From NCBI GenBank assembly GCA_048268105.1, contig JBLWWH010000030.1, positions 1 through 22,494 of the forward strand: a stretch of DNA of 22,494 nt, given 5' to 3'. Shown piece after piece: positions 14,606 through 22,350 of the stretch. A program made the position numbers and the translations under genes. Within the stretch, counting starts at the first letter, position 1. Every line of letters begins with the position of its first letter. This DNA comes from Profundicola sp048268105 (GTDB lineage Bacteria > Bacteroidota > Bacteroidia > Flavobacteriales > Weeksellaceae). The notes below the pieces were generated by a model. It saw only the letters and a list, made by a program, of their open reading frames with translations, did no database searches and was not told the DNA's origin.

Positions 14606-16687
14606 ATGTCAGAACAATTACATTTCAACATCCTATCCTTTAATTGGCCAGACCCTAAGCCAATTTTCTATTTCACTATTCAAGAAACAGAAAATAGTCA
14701 TCCAATACATAAGTATAAATGGTCGTCCAAAATAATAGAAGCCTTCCCAGAACTGGAAGATGCAACTATCGATAATATTTATACGACATTTACAGATAAG
14801 GTAGAAGGTGCTAAAGCTATTGAAATGCAGATGTATGACCAAGAGCTGTTAATTTACAAACAGTACCTCAAAAAACAAATAAGAGATTATTTTAGGGATA
14901 AAGGATTTATTGTAGATAAAAATTTTGTGAGGGATATTCAAGTATGGTTGCCCGAAAAGGAATCACAACATCCTTTATATCAGCGTTATTATAAATTCTC
15001 ATTACGTGTTCAATTTGCACAAGTATCAGAACATCCTGAATTAGTAGTATCATTTGATGGTATTACAAAAGTGATGTCTATACCGCTATCAGACATTGAA
15101 GATACCACAATGGTAAAAAGAACCGTATTTGATAATATAGTTTTCAACTATCAGCGTTTACAAGACCCAGGTAAAGAAGATTTTTACAATAGTATTGAGT
15201 TCGATAGAGCATTCCCACTACTTCGTAAAGACTTAGCTAAAGCCTATAATATTCCTGAACCACCACCAGAACGTAGTAATAGATACAAGAAATATTTAGA
15301 TTTAATTACCGCTTTCGCGAAAGGGTATTTAATGACAGATGACTTTAAAGAAATCATTCCTATCTATGGCACTAATTTTATTGCAGTACCCAAAAAACGA
15401 ATCAATCACATTGACCCAAATAAGGGAATGTTAGAATATGCGAATGGTAAAAAAGGTTTAGTGCCTAAGAAGCAATTAGGTATTCATAAACCATATAGAA
15501 GACCCAAACATCCCAATATAAAGTTTTTCTTTATACATCACGAAAGTCAACAAGCAGCAATTAAAACACTATATGGTTATTTAAAGAATGGTACAGGTAA
15601 AGACACGTATTATAAAGGATATGAAGCATATACAAATGTGAAAATGCAAATCGCAGATAAGCATTTCATAAAGTATTCAGACATCAATAATCCTATATCA
15701 GAAATAGAAAATCAATTAGGCGAATTAGAATTTGACCACGATAATGTAAAATACGCAGCTTTTTATATTAGTCCCTTTGACAAGTTTACACCCAAAAAAG
15801 AGGACAGAATGGTATATACCAAGGTCAAAGAGTTAATGCTATCAGAAGGTATTGTGACACAAGCTATTGATTATAATAAATTGAAAAGTGAAGTTCTCAA
15901 ACCTAAATACTTTCAATACACGCTTCACAACATCTCATTAGCAATGCACGCAAAAATTGGAGGTGTTCCTTGGAAGTTGGCAGTAACAGAGAAAAAAGAA
16001 TTAGTAATAGGTGTTGGCGCATTTACATTTCAAGACGAAAATAAAAGGTACATAGCAAGTGCATTTAGTTTTCAAAACAATGGCTTATTTAGAGATTTTG
16101 ACTATTTCTCTGAAAGTAATAGCGCAGCATTAGCAGGTAGTATATGCGATAAGATTAGAAAGTTTACATCTGAAACAGAACCTGATAAAGTAGTAATTCA
16201 CTTCTTTAAAGATATGCGTAAAGAAGAAGTTGAACCTATTAAAAAAGGTATGAAATTGTTAGGTTTAAACGTACCGCTTTACATTCTTAATATCAATAAA
16301 ACAGAATCACAAGACTTGATTGCCTATGATGTAAATTGGAATGAACTAATGCCTAAGAGTGGTACATTTATAAGAATAGGATATAATAAATTCCTTCTGT
16401 TCAATAATGCACGTTATGAGTCAGACGATAGGTATCCACCATCTGAAGGTTATCCATTTCCTATCAAAATAGGGATTTCAAGTCCTGATGAAGATGCTTT
16501 TGAAGATGTTAGTATTGTATCTGATTTACTAACTCAAGTGTATCAATTCAGTAGATTATACTGGAAATCGTTACGTCAACAAAATGTACCTGTAACTATT
16601 AAATATCCTGAAATGGTAGCACAAATAGCACCTCGCTTTAAAGCGCCTATTCCTAAAGAGGCAAAAGATAAACTCTGGTTTTTATAA
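14606..16687 (+). CDS. ago: Long prokaryotic Argonaute with degenerate catalytic site
   Basis: A 693-aa pAgo with N-terminal/L1 regions (about 1-220), a reduced PAZ-like segment (about 225-300), MID (about 385-465) and PIWI (about 465-693). MID keeps the 5'-phosphate-binding residues Y404, K408, Q419 and K450 (MHAKIGGVPWKL). PIWI is clear from YPFPIKIGISS, VYQFSRLYWKS and VTIKYPEMVA; the protein ends in hydrophobic WFL as pAgos do. The first catalytic Asp position reads VIGVGAF (Gly471) and the IHRDG-like motif reads IHFFKD (Phe534), so slicing is probably lost. It likely acts as a guide-loaded sensor that activates a partner, most simply the upstream nuclease. TAATG overlap couples it to the helicase. 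Confidence 0.9.
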   Translation: MSEQLHFNILSFNWPDPKPIFYFTIQETENSHPIHKYKWSSKIIEAFPELEDATIDNIYTTFTDKVEGAKAIEMQMYDQELLIYKQYLKKQIRDYFRDKGFIVDKNFVRDIQVWLPEKESQHPLYQRYYKFSLRVQFAQVSEHPELVVSFDGITKVMSIPLSDIEDTTMVKRTVFDNIVFNYQRLQDPGKEDFYNSIEFDRAFPLLRKDLAKAYNIPEPPPERSNRYKKYLDLITAFAKGYLMTDDFKEIIPIYGTNFIAVPKKRINHIDPNKGMLEYANGKKGLVPKKQLGIHKPYRRPKHPNIKFFFIHHESQQAAIKTLYGYLKNGTGKDTYYKGYEAYTNVKMQIADKHFIKYSDINNPISEIENQLGELEFDHDNVKYAAFYISPFDKFTPKKEDRMVYTKVKELMLSEGIVTQAIDYNKLKSEVLKPKYFQYTLHNISLAMHAKIGGVPWKLAVTEKKELVIGVGAFTFQDENKRYIASAFSFQNNGLFRDFDYFSESNSAALAGSICDKIRKFTSETEPDKVVIHFFKDMRKEEVEPIKKGMKLLGLNVPLYILNINKTESQDLIAYDVNWNELMPKSGTFIRIGYNKFLLFNNARYESDDRYPPSEGYPFPIKIGISSPDEDAFEDVSIVSDLLTQVYQFSRLYWKSLRQQNVPVTIKYPEMVAQIAPRFKAPIPKEAKDKLWFL
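15312..15323. repeat. Palindrome CTTTCGCGAAAG
   Basis: Perfect 12-bp palindrome inside the Argonaute gene, the second copy of the motif at 6033-6046. Confidence 0.4.
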
Positions 16688-18417
16688 TGAAGTGGACTAA
16701 AGAACAACAAGCTATTATTGAGGCTAAAGGTGATTTAAGAGTTAATGCAATTGCAGGCTCAGGGAAAACATCAACGCTCATCGAATATGCAGCTAATCAA
16801 CCTACAAATAAGAGACTACTCTATTTAGCCTTTAACAGCTCTGTACAATCAGAAGCATATCATAAATTCAAAGCAAAGGGATTAAGAAATGTATTTGCAA
16901 AAACAGCTCACTCTTTAGCAAAGAGGGAAATAATAGATAAAGGGAATTATGAGTTGCAAGGTGATGGTTATAAAGCACATCAAATTGCGGACATATTACA
17001 ACTTAAAGGAAAAGCAAAGGATTATTACGTCTATATTTTAGCAACCCACGTAAGAAATTTTATTGCATACTTCTGTAATAGCACAGCATCAAGTTTTGAT
17101 GAATTAGATTATACAGAATCTATAAATGACCCAACTGCATTATTATTTGCATTATCTAATGAGAAATATATAACACGTTATACAAAACGTTTTTATGAAT
17201 TAATGGATACTGGTAAAATCGCAGTAACCCACGATTACTACCTTAAAAAGTTTCAATTAAATAACCCTATTCTCAATTTTGATTATATACTTTTTGATGA
17301 AGGACAAGATGCATCACCAGCAATGCTTGACGTATTTTTAAAACAGAATTGTACTAAGGTAATTGTTGGAGATACGCACCAGCAAATCTACTCTTGGAGA
17401 TACGCAGTCAATTCATTAGAAAAAGTAGATTTTCCAACATTACACTTATCCAATAGTTTTAGATTTAATAAGGAAATTGCAACTTTATCCAAACACATTT
17501 TAGAATATAAAAAAGCAATAGATGTATCTGATGATTGCAAAATAGTTGGTAAAGGAACAAATAAAGAAACCAAACTTAAAGCTATCATAGCGCGTACTAA
17601 CGTACAATTATTATCAGAAGCATTTTATTATTTAATTGAATCTCAGGTAGTCAATAAGATATATTTCGAAGGTGGTTTTAACTCTTACACTTTTGCAGGC
17701 TCAGGAGCTTCATTATGGGATGTTTATAATCTTTATGAAGGTAATCATAAATATATCAGAGATAAGATGATAAAGAGTATGGCGAGTATTGGAGAGTTAC
17801 AGTCATACATTAAACAAACGGGTGATTTAGAGTTACACTTAATCGTTGAGATAATCTTAAAGTATAAAACTGATTTCCCAAATATCTTAAAAAAGATAGG
17901 CAACCATTGTGTACATCAAAGTGATAGAGAAAATGCTGATTTGGTATTCACAACCGCTCATAGAAGTAAAGGAATGGAATATGACGTAGTAAAAGTTTGT
18001 AATGATTTTATTGATTGGGAGGAAGTGGTAAAAGAATTGAATGGTCCTGAATCTGTATCCTTAGATAAAAAGGCATTGAATGAAGAAATAAACCTGTTAT
18101 ACGTTAGCGCAACAAGAACTAAAAATATACTCTATGTACCTTCTCAACACATTCCGCAATCTGAATTAGGTTTTAAAACAATCAAACCCCAATACAAATT
18201 CGACCAGGATATATTTGGAATTAATCGAAGCCAACCAACAGTTACAGTAACTTACATTACAGAGCCTAATTACTCTAATCCTTGGACATCAGAAGATGAA
18301 ATCAAACTAACTAAAATGTTTGAAGAAGGGTATTCTATATTAGAAATTGCTGCACAATTAGAAAGGTCAAAAAAGGCAGTAGCACTAAGGATGCACAAAT
18401 TAAATATCAAACCATAG
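16687..18417 (+). CDS. UvrD/Rep-like SF1 helicase with C-terminal Myb/SANT-like HTH
   Basis: SF1A helicase motifs are complete. They are Walker A AIAGSGKTST (21-30), motif II ILFDEGQD (about 201-208), motif III VGDTHQQIYSWR (about 226-237), motif V-like TAHRSKGMEYDVV (about 421-433) and motif VI LLYVSATRTK (about 470-479). Domain layout is close to compact Fbh1/UvrD-type 3'-5' DNA helicases. The last 45 residues (PWTSEDEIKLTKMFEEG ... KKAVALRMHKLNI) form a Myb/SANT-like HTH, probably for DNA targeting. The ATG overlaps the Argonaute stop, so the two are very likely made together. It could supply single-stranded DNA to the Argonaute or act as a translocating effector. Confidence 0.88.
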   Translation: MKWTKEQQAIIEAKGDLRVNAIAGSGKTSTLIEYAANQPTNKRLLYLAFNSSVQSEAYHKFKAKGLRNVFAKTAHSLAKREIIDKGNYELQGDGYKAHQIADILQLKGKAKDYYVYILATHVRNFIAYFCNSTASSFDELDYTESINDPTALLFALSNEKYITRYTKRFYELMDTGKIAVTHDYYLKKFQLNNPILNFDYILFDEGQDASPAMLDVFLKQNCTKVIVGDTHQQIYSWRYAVNSLEKVDFPTLHLSNSFRFNKEIATLSKHILEYKKAIDVSDDCKIVGKGTNKETKLKAIIARTNVQLLSEAFYYLIESQVVNKIYFEGGFNSYTFAGSGASLWDVYNLYEGNHKYIRDKMIKSMASIGELQSYIKQTGDLELHLIVEIILKYKTDFPNILKKIGNHCVHQSDRENADLVFTTAHRSKGMEYDVVKVCNDFIDWEEVVKELNGPESVSLDKKALNEEINLLYVSATRTKNILYVPSQHIPQSELGFKTIKPQYKFDQDIFGINRSQPTVTVTYITEPNYSNPWTSEDEIKLTKMFEEGYSILEIAAQLERSKKAVALRMHKLNIKP

Positions 18418-18426
18418 TTCCTTAGT

Positions 18427-19560
18427 ATGTCTAAAAATACCGTCAACAGAAAACAATTATATGATTTAGTATGGAGCAAACCAGTAACTCATATTGCTAA
18501 GGAATATGGTTTTTCTGCTAATGATATTCGGAAGATTTGTAAAAAGCATAACATTCCATTACCTAAAACCGGATATTGGTCTAAACTAAAGCATAACAAA
18601 AAAGTAGTAAAAGAAAAATTACCAAAACAATCAGATAATCCTGAAATCAAATTAGAAAAAACAAATCCTGTTCTATTTGATGGTAATCCTATTGTTTCTA
18701 AAATGGCTTTGAGGAAAAAGGAATTTGAGGAAATAAAGGAATTATCTTTTAAAGTTCCTGAAAAACTTACAAAACCTCATAAACATATTATCGCAACTAA
18801 AGAGTATTATAAACAGCTTAGTCTTGCAAAGAAAAAAGGTGGTTGGGGACACGAAGTAGATTCAAGTAAAGCATTGAGTATAGCTGTATCAAGTAGTCTT
18901 TTATCAAGAGCCTTGCGAATATTTGACACCTTAATTAGAGTTATTGAAAAACGTGGTTATCAAGTAACTGTTGGCAATAAAACTGAAGTAACAATAATGC
19001 AACAAACCTATACGTTGCGAATAACGGAAAAAAACAAACGTGTCAAAAGAGAAGATAACAGTAGCTGGGATTCTTATGATTATGTACCTACAGGTAGATT
19101 ATGTATAAAAATTGATACATACATTCCACTTAAAGAGTGGGCTGATTCAAAAACAAAGCTAATTGAAGATAAGTTAACCCACATACTTGCGTGGCTGGAA
19201 GTAACAGCTAAACAGGAACAGGAAGACGAAATACGACGAGAAATACGACGTAAAGAACAGCGAATAATACGTGAAAAAGAAGAGGCACTTCAAAGGCTAA
19301 AAGATAATGAACTTACAAATTTTGAAAGTTTATTTCAAACTGCAACACGCTGGCACAAATCACAATACCTGAGAAACTACATCAAGGAATTTGAGGAATT
19401 TGCAATAAAATCAAATTCATTGGATTCCGAAAAACAAGAATGGATTAAATGGGCAAAAGAGAAAGCAGATTGGTATGACCCATTTATAGAAAAAGACATA
19501 GAACTTTTAAAGGATATAGATAGAGATACATTAAAGCCAATTAAAAAGAAATATTGGTAA
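18427..19560 (+). CDS. HTH and coiled-coil protein of unknown function
   Basis: The N-terminal 50 residues form an HTH-like module of a family frequent on mobile DNA, with the pattern QLYDLVWSKPVTHIAKEYG followed by NIPLPKTGYWSKL. A middle alpha/beta region (about 125-255, LSRALRIFDTLIRVIEKRG ...) is followed by a long charged coiled coil (about 255-300, rich in E/R/K) and a helical tail. There is no catalytic motif I can name. It starts 9 nt after the helicase and closes the plus-strand cargo run. It may bind DNA for the defence module or be unrelated cargo. No clear terminator follows. Confidence 0.75.
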   Translation: MSKNTVNRKQLYDLVWSKPVTHIAKEYGFSANDIRKICKKHNIPLPKTGYWSKLKHNKKVVKEKLPKQSDNPEIKLEKTNPVLFDGNPIVSKMALRKKEFEEIKELSFKVPEKLTKPHKHIIATKEYYKQLSLAKKKGGWGHEVDSSKALSIAVSSSLLSRALRIFDTLIRVIEKRGYQVTVGNKTEVTIMQQTYTLRITEKNKRVKREDNSSWDSYDYVPTGRLCIKIDTYIPLKEWADSKTKLIEDKLTHILAWLEVTAKQEQEDEIRREIRRKEQRIIREKEEALQRLKDNELTNFESLFQTATRWHKSQYLRNYIKEFEEFAIKSNSLDSEKQEWIKWAKEKADWYDPFIEKDIELLKDIDRDTLKPIKKKYW

Positions 19561-19940
19561 TTAACAAAGAATATGATTGCCCACACCTTCGGCACTTACT
19601 CATTCTTTCATTCCGCAAGCTACTCTCTTTCAATCGCAAGAGCCTGCGGTTCCGCGCAGCATAAGTAATATTTTTAATAAGCATTAGTGATTGCAATTAA
19701 AGTATATTCAAAATTATTGCCTATGCTTTTTGCCTATGCGCTTTAGTGTAGTACATATAACCAACAGCAGTTATAACATTAAACATTCGGGAAGGCAGGT
19801 AATAAGGAGTTCGTCAGTTGTTCCATTTAATTCCATAAAACATATCTGCAAGGGCATTTTGCAATCATTAATAAATAGCCATTATAACAACCATTAGTTA
19901 ACAATTAAAGTTTAGTGCTACTGTTTCCCTTGCATATACC

Positions 19941-19986
19941 ATAAATAGTACCACTGCGGCGAAACGTCCTCGTTGGCACTATTTAT
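19941..19986. repeat. Inverted repeat ATAAATAGT / ACTATTTAT
   Basis: Nine perfect pairs, one mismatch, then CCA/TGG, enclosing a GC-richer 20-nt loop. There is no T-tract for termination on either strand, so it is more like a recombination, origin or protein-binding site. Confidence 0.5.
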
Positions 19987-20032
19987 TTGTTTTATTGCAT
20001 ACATTTCACGCCTTCCTCACCCATAGCTACTT

Positions 20033-20092
20033 TTGTCCCTTAAAATCCCAATAAAGTCAGCGCTATGCGCTGGCATAATTATTAAGGGACAA
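20033..20092. repeat. Two-level inverted repeat, possible origin
   Basis: TTGTCCCTTAA (20033-20043) and TTAAGGGACAA (20082-20092) are perfect 11-bp complements. They enclose a second perfect hairpin CAGCGC-tat-GCGCTG (20058-20072). A cruciform with an internal hairpin suits a replication or transfer origin. Confidence 0.5.
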
Positions 20093-20210
20093 CCGCTATT
20101 TAATGTTTTGCGAGCCTGCGTGTCGCTTCGGGCTAATCAGGCTGTCACAGTTTTTGAGTGCACCCAAGTCACAATATGAAATCACCGCTATCAGTTTCAA
20201 TAAACCTCTC

Positions 20211-20263
20211 GTTTAGATGATAAATAATCATTTAAACAGTATTTAAACCACTATTAAACAGCG
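20211..20263. repeat. Inverted repeat plus iteron-like triplet
   Basis: GTTTA-g-ATGAT / ATCAT-t-TAAAC (20211-20237) is an 11-position near-perfect inverted repeat. It runs into three tandem 11-12 bp units (ATTTAAACAGT, ATTTAAACCACT, ATTAAACAGCG) at 20230-20263. Helically phased A/T-rich iterons are typical of replication-initiation sites; the cognate initiator would be the primase/DUF3987 pair or an HTH protein. Confidence 0.45.
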
Positions 20264-20690
20264 GATGATTACATATTGCAACCGCTCACAAGAGCAACTC
20301 ATTCAGTCAGCAATTTAAGCCACCACACAGCGGAAGGTTTTTCATCTCAACTTTTGAATACAATTTGAAATCATCCATTTCCTCAAAATCCTTAATTCCT
20401 TAAACATCCATAATCGTAAAAGATGAAAACCTACCGCACCCAAATTAAATTGCTTTCTTCAATCCTTGCACTTGCCTTTCCCACCGCATCAAAAAACAGC
20501 GCCAGCCTTGTGTTTACAACATAGTCGTGAGAGCCTTTCACTCGATGTTCAAGAAACATTTGTTATAAATTTGAAGTTTTATAGTTTCAACAACCGACTC
20601 GTTGCAGGCTTTCACTCACAACACCCTTGCTCATCTCGCAGGCGGCTCGCGCCTTTTGGATTACCTGCTTAACAAACAAAATCGAAGCAT

Positions 20691-20717
20691 AAAAAAACCC
20701 TCTTAAAAAAGAAGGTT
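20691..20717 (-). terminator. Terminator of the YegP-like gene
   Basis: On the minus strand an AACC-TCTT type stem (8 pairs, one mismatch, four-base loop) is followed by a run of seven T, just after the stop codon at 20741. Confidence 0.75.
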
Positions 20718-20740
20718 GATTTTAATTTAAACAAATGATA

Positions 20741-21067
20741 TTAAACTTCCTCAATGGTGGCTTTTGGTGCATTTGTTTTAACAGATTCAATACCATTTTC
20801 CATCCCAGATGAACTCTCATACATTTCACTTGTTCCAATAATTTGTCCATTAGAAGCTTTAAGGTTAAAATAATGCTTTCCATTACTTGACATTTTTCTG
20901 TCGTATTTACTATCATCTTGTGAATTGGTCCTTACGGATTCGATTCCATTTAAGCATCCAGCTTTAGCCGAATATCCTTCACTTGCAAGAATAGTTTGCC
21001 CATTTCCTGCCTTTAATCTAAATCGATACTCATTACGAGCATCTTGATACATTTCAAATTTTGCCAT
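20741..21067 (-). CDS. YegP/DUF1508 family protein (two repeats)
   Basis: The 108-aa protein consists of two DUF1508 repeats. The first is YRFRLKAGNGQTILASEGY with LNGIESVRTN; the second is YFNLKASNGQIIGTSEMY with ENGIESVKTN. The fold is a small beta-beta-beta-alpha module found widely in bacteria (UPF0339, E. coli YegP), with no firmly established biochemical role. The length and both repeats are typical of the two-domain form. It is monocistronic, transcribed against the surrounding genes, with its own promoter-like box and terminator, so it is a self-contained unit between the origin-like region and the DUF6266 gene. Confidence 0.92.
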   Translation of the reverse strand: MAKFEMYQDARNEYRFRLKAGNGQTILASEGYSAKAGCLNGIESVRTNSQDDSKYDRKMSSNGKHYFNLKASNGQIIGTSEMYESSSGMENGIESVKTNAPKATIEEV

Positions 21068-21119
21068 AGTTTTTAAAATAAAAATTAGTCCTAAAGATAG
21101 TAGAAGTAAAAAAAGGTTG

Positions 21120-21154
21120 CAAATATAGTTGGCTTCCGACGGCCAACGCTATAT
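21120..21154 (-). promoter_or_regulatory. Promoter and overlapping inverted repeat of the YegP-like gene
   Basis: On the minus strand TATATTTG (21127-21120) matches the Bacteroidota -7 box. It overlaps the inverted repeat ATATAG-TTGGC / GCCAA-cg-CTATAT (21123-21154, 2-nt bulge), a possible operator. A TTG is 16 nt upstream, shorter than the usual spacing. Confidence 0.45.
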
Positions 21155-21192
21155 TCCTATAAAGCTCAAGCCACAAGGGTTTTGAAAAAAAT

Positions 21193-21222
21193 AGTACGCT
21201 AAAAAATGGCGTACTTTTTTTT
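21193..21222. terminator. Bidirectional terminator-like hairpin
   Basis: AGTACGC / GCGTACT form a 7-bp stem with a 9-nt loop followed by eight T on the plus strand; the minus strand also has a T-run after the stem. No plus-strand gene ends just before it, so it may insulate the YegP-like promoter. Confidence 0.65.
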
Positions 21223-21490
21223 AAACCCTATCCAAGCGCACGATTTTTCCCAAAAAGCTTGACAGGAATGCAACGCCATCAGCATCAAGGCTTTCTTTTT
21301 TCTCTTTTTCTTTTAAAAAAATGTATTCATTTTGTTAGTGGAAGGCAAAAGACAGCAGAAGTCTGCAACCGAAACCTAAAACACCTATTTGCACGGAAGT
21401 TGCCATACATTACGCAGGACGGGTATTACTTAAGGCCAAAGTCGTACCAAGTCCGAACAAATTTTTTATTAACCCCAAAAAACTAAGAAA

Positions 21491-22132
21491 ATGGGTAAAA
21501 TATCACAAGGAATATTAGGTGGGCTTTCAGGTAAAGTAGGAAACGTTATCGGTGGAAGCTGGAAAGGAATCGATTACATTAGAATTAAACCTTCAAGTGT
21601 GGCGAATCCGAGAACAGAAGGTCAAGTAAACCAGAGAAATAAGTTTACTGTGACTTTAGAATTTTTGCAGGCTGTAAAGCCATTTATTAAGGAAGGTTAT
21701 AAATCGCTTGCGATTAAGAAAACCGAGTTTAATGCAGCTATGTCGTACATCTTGAACAATGCAGTTACAGGTGTTGCACCAAACTTTTCAGTCAATTACA
21801 CTGATGCTTTAGTCAGTAGAGGTGGATTATCTGGAGTATTAAACGGTACAACTGACCTAACAACTGCTGGAGAAGTAACTTTTGGTTGGGATGACAATGC
21901 AGATGAAGGAAATGCGAATGCAACCGATAGAATTATGTTATTGGTTTACAATCCATTAAAGAAAGAATCTATTTCGGTACTGTATGGTAACGTAAGAACC
22001 GCAGGAAGTCAAACAGTTGTAATTCCGAATACATATTCGGGAGACACTGTAGAGTTATTTGCTGCATTCATTACTGCTGATGGTAGGCAAGTATCAAACA
22101 GTACTTATTTAGGCTCTGGAACTGCTCAATAA
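21491..22132 (+). CDS. DUF6266 family protein
   Basis: The 213-aa protein begins with MGKISQGILGGLSGKVGNV followed by IGGSWKGIDYIRIKPSSVANPRT, the hallmark of DUF6266 proteins of Flavobacteriia. The rest is beta-rich with one helical segment (about 55-90) and an Ig-like second half (about 120-213). There is no signal peptide or membrane span. Function is unknown; copies often occur on mobile DNA and near phage-like genes. It is preceded by a 400-bp non-coding stretch and followed by a strong terminator, so it is probably a monocistronic cargo gene near the right end. Confidence 0.9.
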   Translation: MGKISQGILGGLSGKVGNVIGGSWKGIDYIRIKPSSVANPRTEGQVNQRNKFTVTLEFLQAVKPFIKEGYKSLAIKKTEFNAAMSYILNNAVTGVAPNFSVNYTDALVSRGGLSGVLNGTTDLTTAGEVTFGWDDNADEGNANATDRIMLLVYNPLKKESISVLYGNVRTAGSQTVVIPNTYSGDTVELFAAFITADGRQVSNSTYLGSGTAQ

Positions 22133-22154
22133 GTCTGAGGATTGAAGTTAAAAG

Positions 22155-22179
22155 ACCGCTCTCATTGAGCGGTTTTTTT
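22155..22179 (+). terminator. Rho-independent terminator after the DUF6266 gene
   Basis: ACCGCTC-tcatt-GAGCGGT is a 7-bp GC-rich stem with a 5-nt loop followed by seven T, 22 nt after the stop codon. Confidence 0.92.
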
Positions 22180-22286
22180 ATGCCTATATTTTAAAAATCT
22201 TTATATTTAACCCATTAAATGTAAGACAACTTGCTTGCGAATATTTGTCTTACATTTTCCCTTTCTGAAACTCTCGTGTTACCTAT

Positions 22287-22313
22287 TTGTTGCCTATATT
22301 CGGCTATCCCAAT
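22287..22313 (+). repeat. Right-arm repeat TTGTTGCC with inverted ATCCCAAT
   Basis: TTGTTGCC (22287-22294) repeats the left-arm motif. ATCCCAAT (22306-22313) is the exact complement of ATTGGGAT at 549-556, which follows a TGTTGCCTA in the left arm. These are likely integrase arm-site elements at the right end. Confidence 0.45.
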
Positions 22314-22332
22314 GATAGCAAGAGTAGGAAAA

Positions 22333-22350
22333 TGTTGTATCGGAAAGTAA
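22333..22350 (+). other. attR: Right attachment core (attR), mnmE-like
   Basis: TGTTGTATCGGAAAGTAA matches the left core at 14 of 18 positions and still encodes CIGK-stop, with synonymous changes (ATT to ATC, GGG to GGA). The sequence upstream in this frame is not mnmE, so it is an att copy and not a gene remnant of any length. Confidence 0.6.

Larger units (their letters stand above)
19561..20690. other. 1.1-kb non-coding region rich in inverted repeats
   Basis: No convincing gene is present on either strand; the two 68-aa open frames here have no protein-like pattern. Base composition differs from the cargo, with local GC-rich blocks and pyrimidine runs. Besides the separately listed structures there are a CTGCG/CGCAG hairpin near 19645, AGCCTG/CAGGCT at 20113-20143 and a repeated CTTTCACTC (near 20536 and 20610). 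The layout is compatible with a replication or transfer origin or with regulatory RNA. Confidence 0.5.
21068..21490. other. Intergenic region between YegP-like and DUF6266 genes
   Basis: The stretch holds the divergent promoter area of the YegP-like gene, a hairpin overlapping it, a bidirectional terminator and T-rich DNA. The 75-codon open frame at 21259-21486 begins with TTG and lacks protein-like features, so I do not call it a gene. Confidence 0.5.
422..22350. mobile_element. Genomic island integrated in the 3' end of mnmE
   Basis: The element is bounded by an 18-bp sequence covering the last codons of mnmE (422-439) and a 14/18 related copy at 22333-22350. A tyrosine integrase lies near the left end, as is usual for such islands. 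Between the ends are integrase and regulator genes, a primase/helicase pair, defence cargo and a non-coding inverted-repeat region. No relaxase, conjugation or phage structural gene is visible, so movement probably needs a helper element or phage. Seen: integrase, both cores and gene content. Known: mnmE (trmE) 3' ends are the target of SGI1-like islands. Inferred: that these two copies are the true attL and attR. Confidence 0.75.

Noticed and set aside
19691..20672. Two 68-codon open frames in the non-coding region
   Set aside because: They cross inverted repeats and show no conserved-looking protein pattern; the structures are better explained at the DNA level.
21129..21147. Integron attC site (TTGGC...GCCAA)
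   Set aside because: The core elements have the inside-out order relative to attC (GTTRRRY must follow RYYYAAC), and no integron integrase is present.
21259..21486. 75-codon open frame before the DUF6266 gene
   Set aside because: TTG start, odd composition and overlap with terminator-flanking DNA; no recognisable domain.
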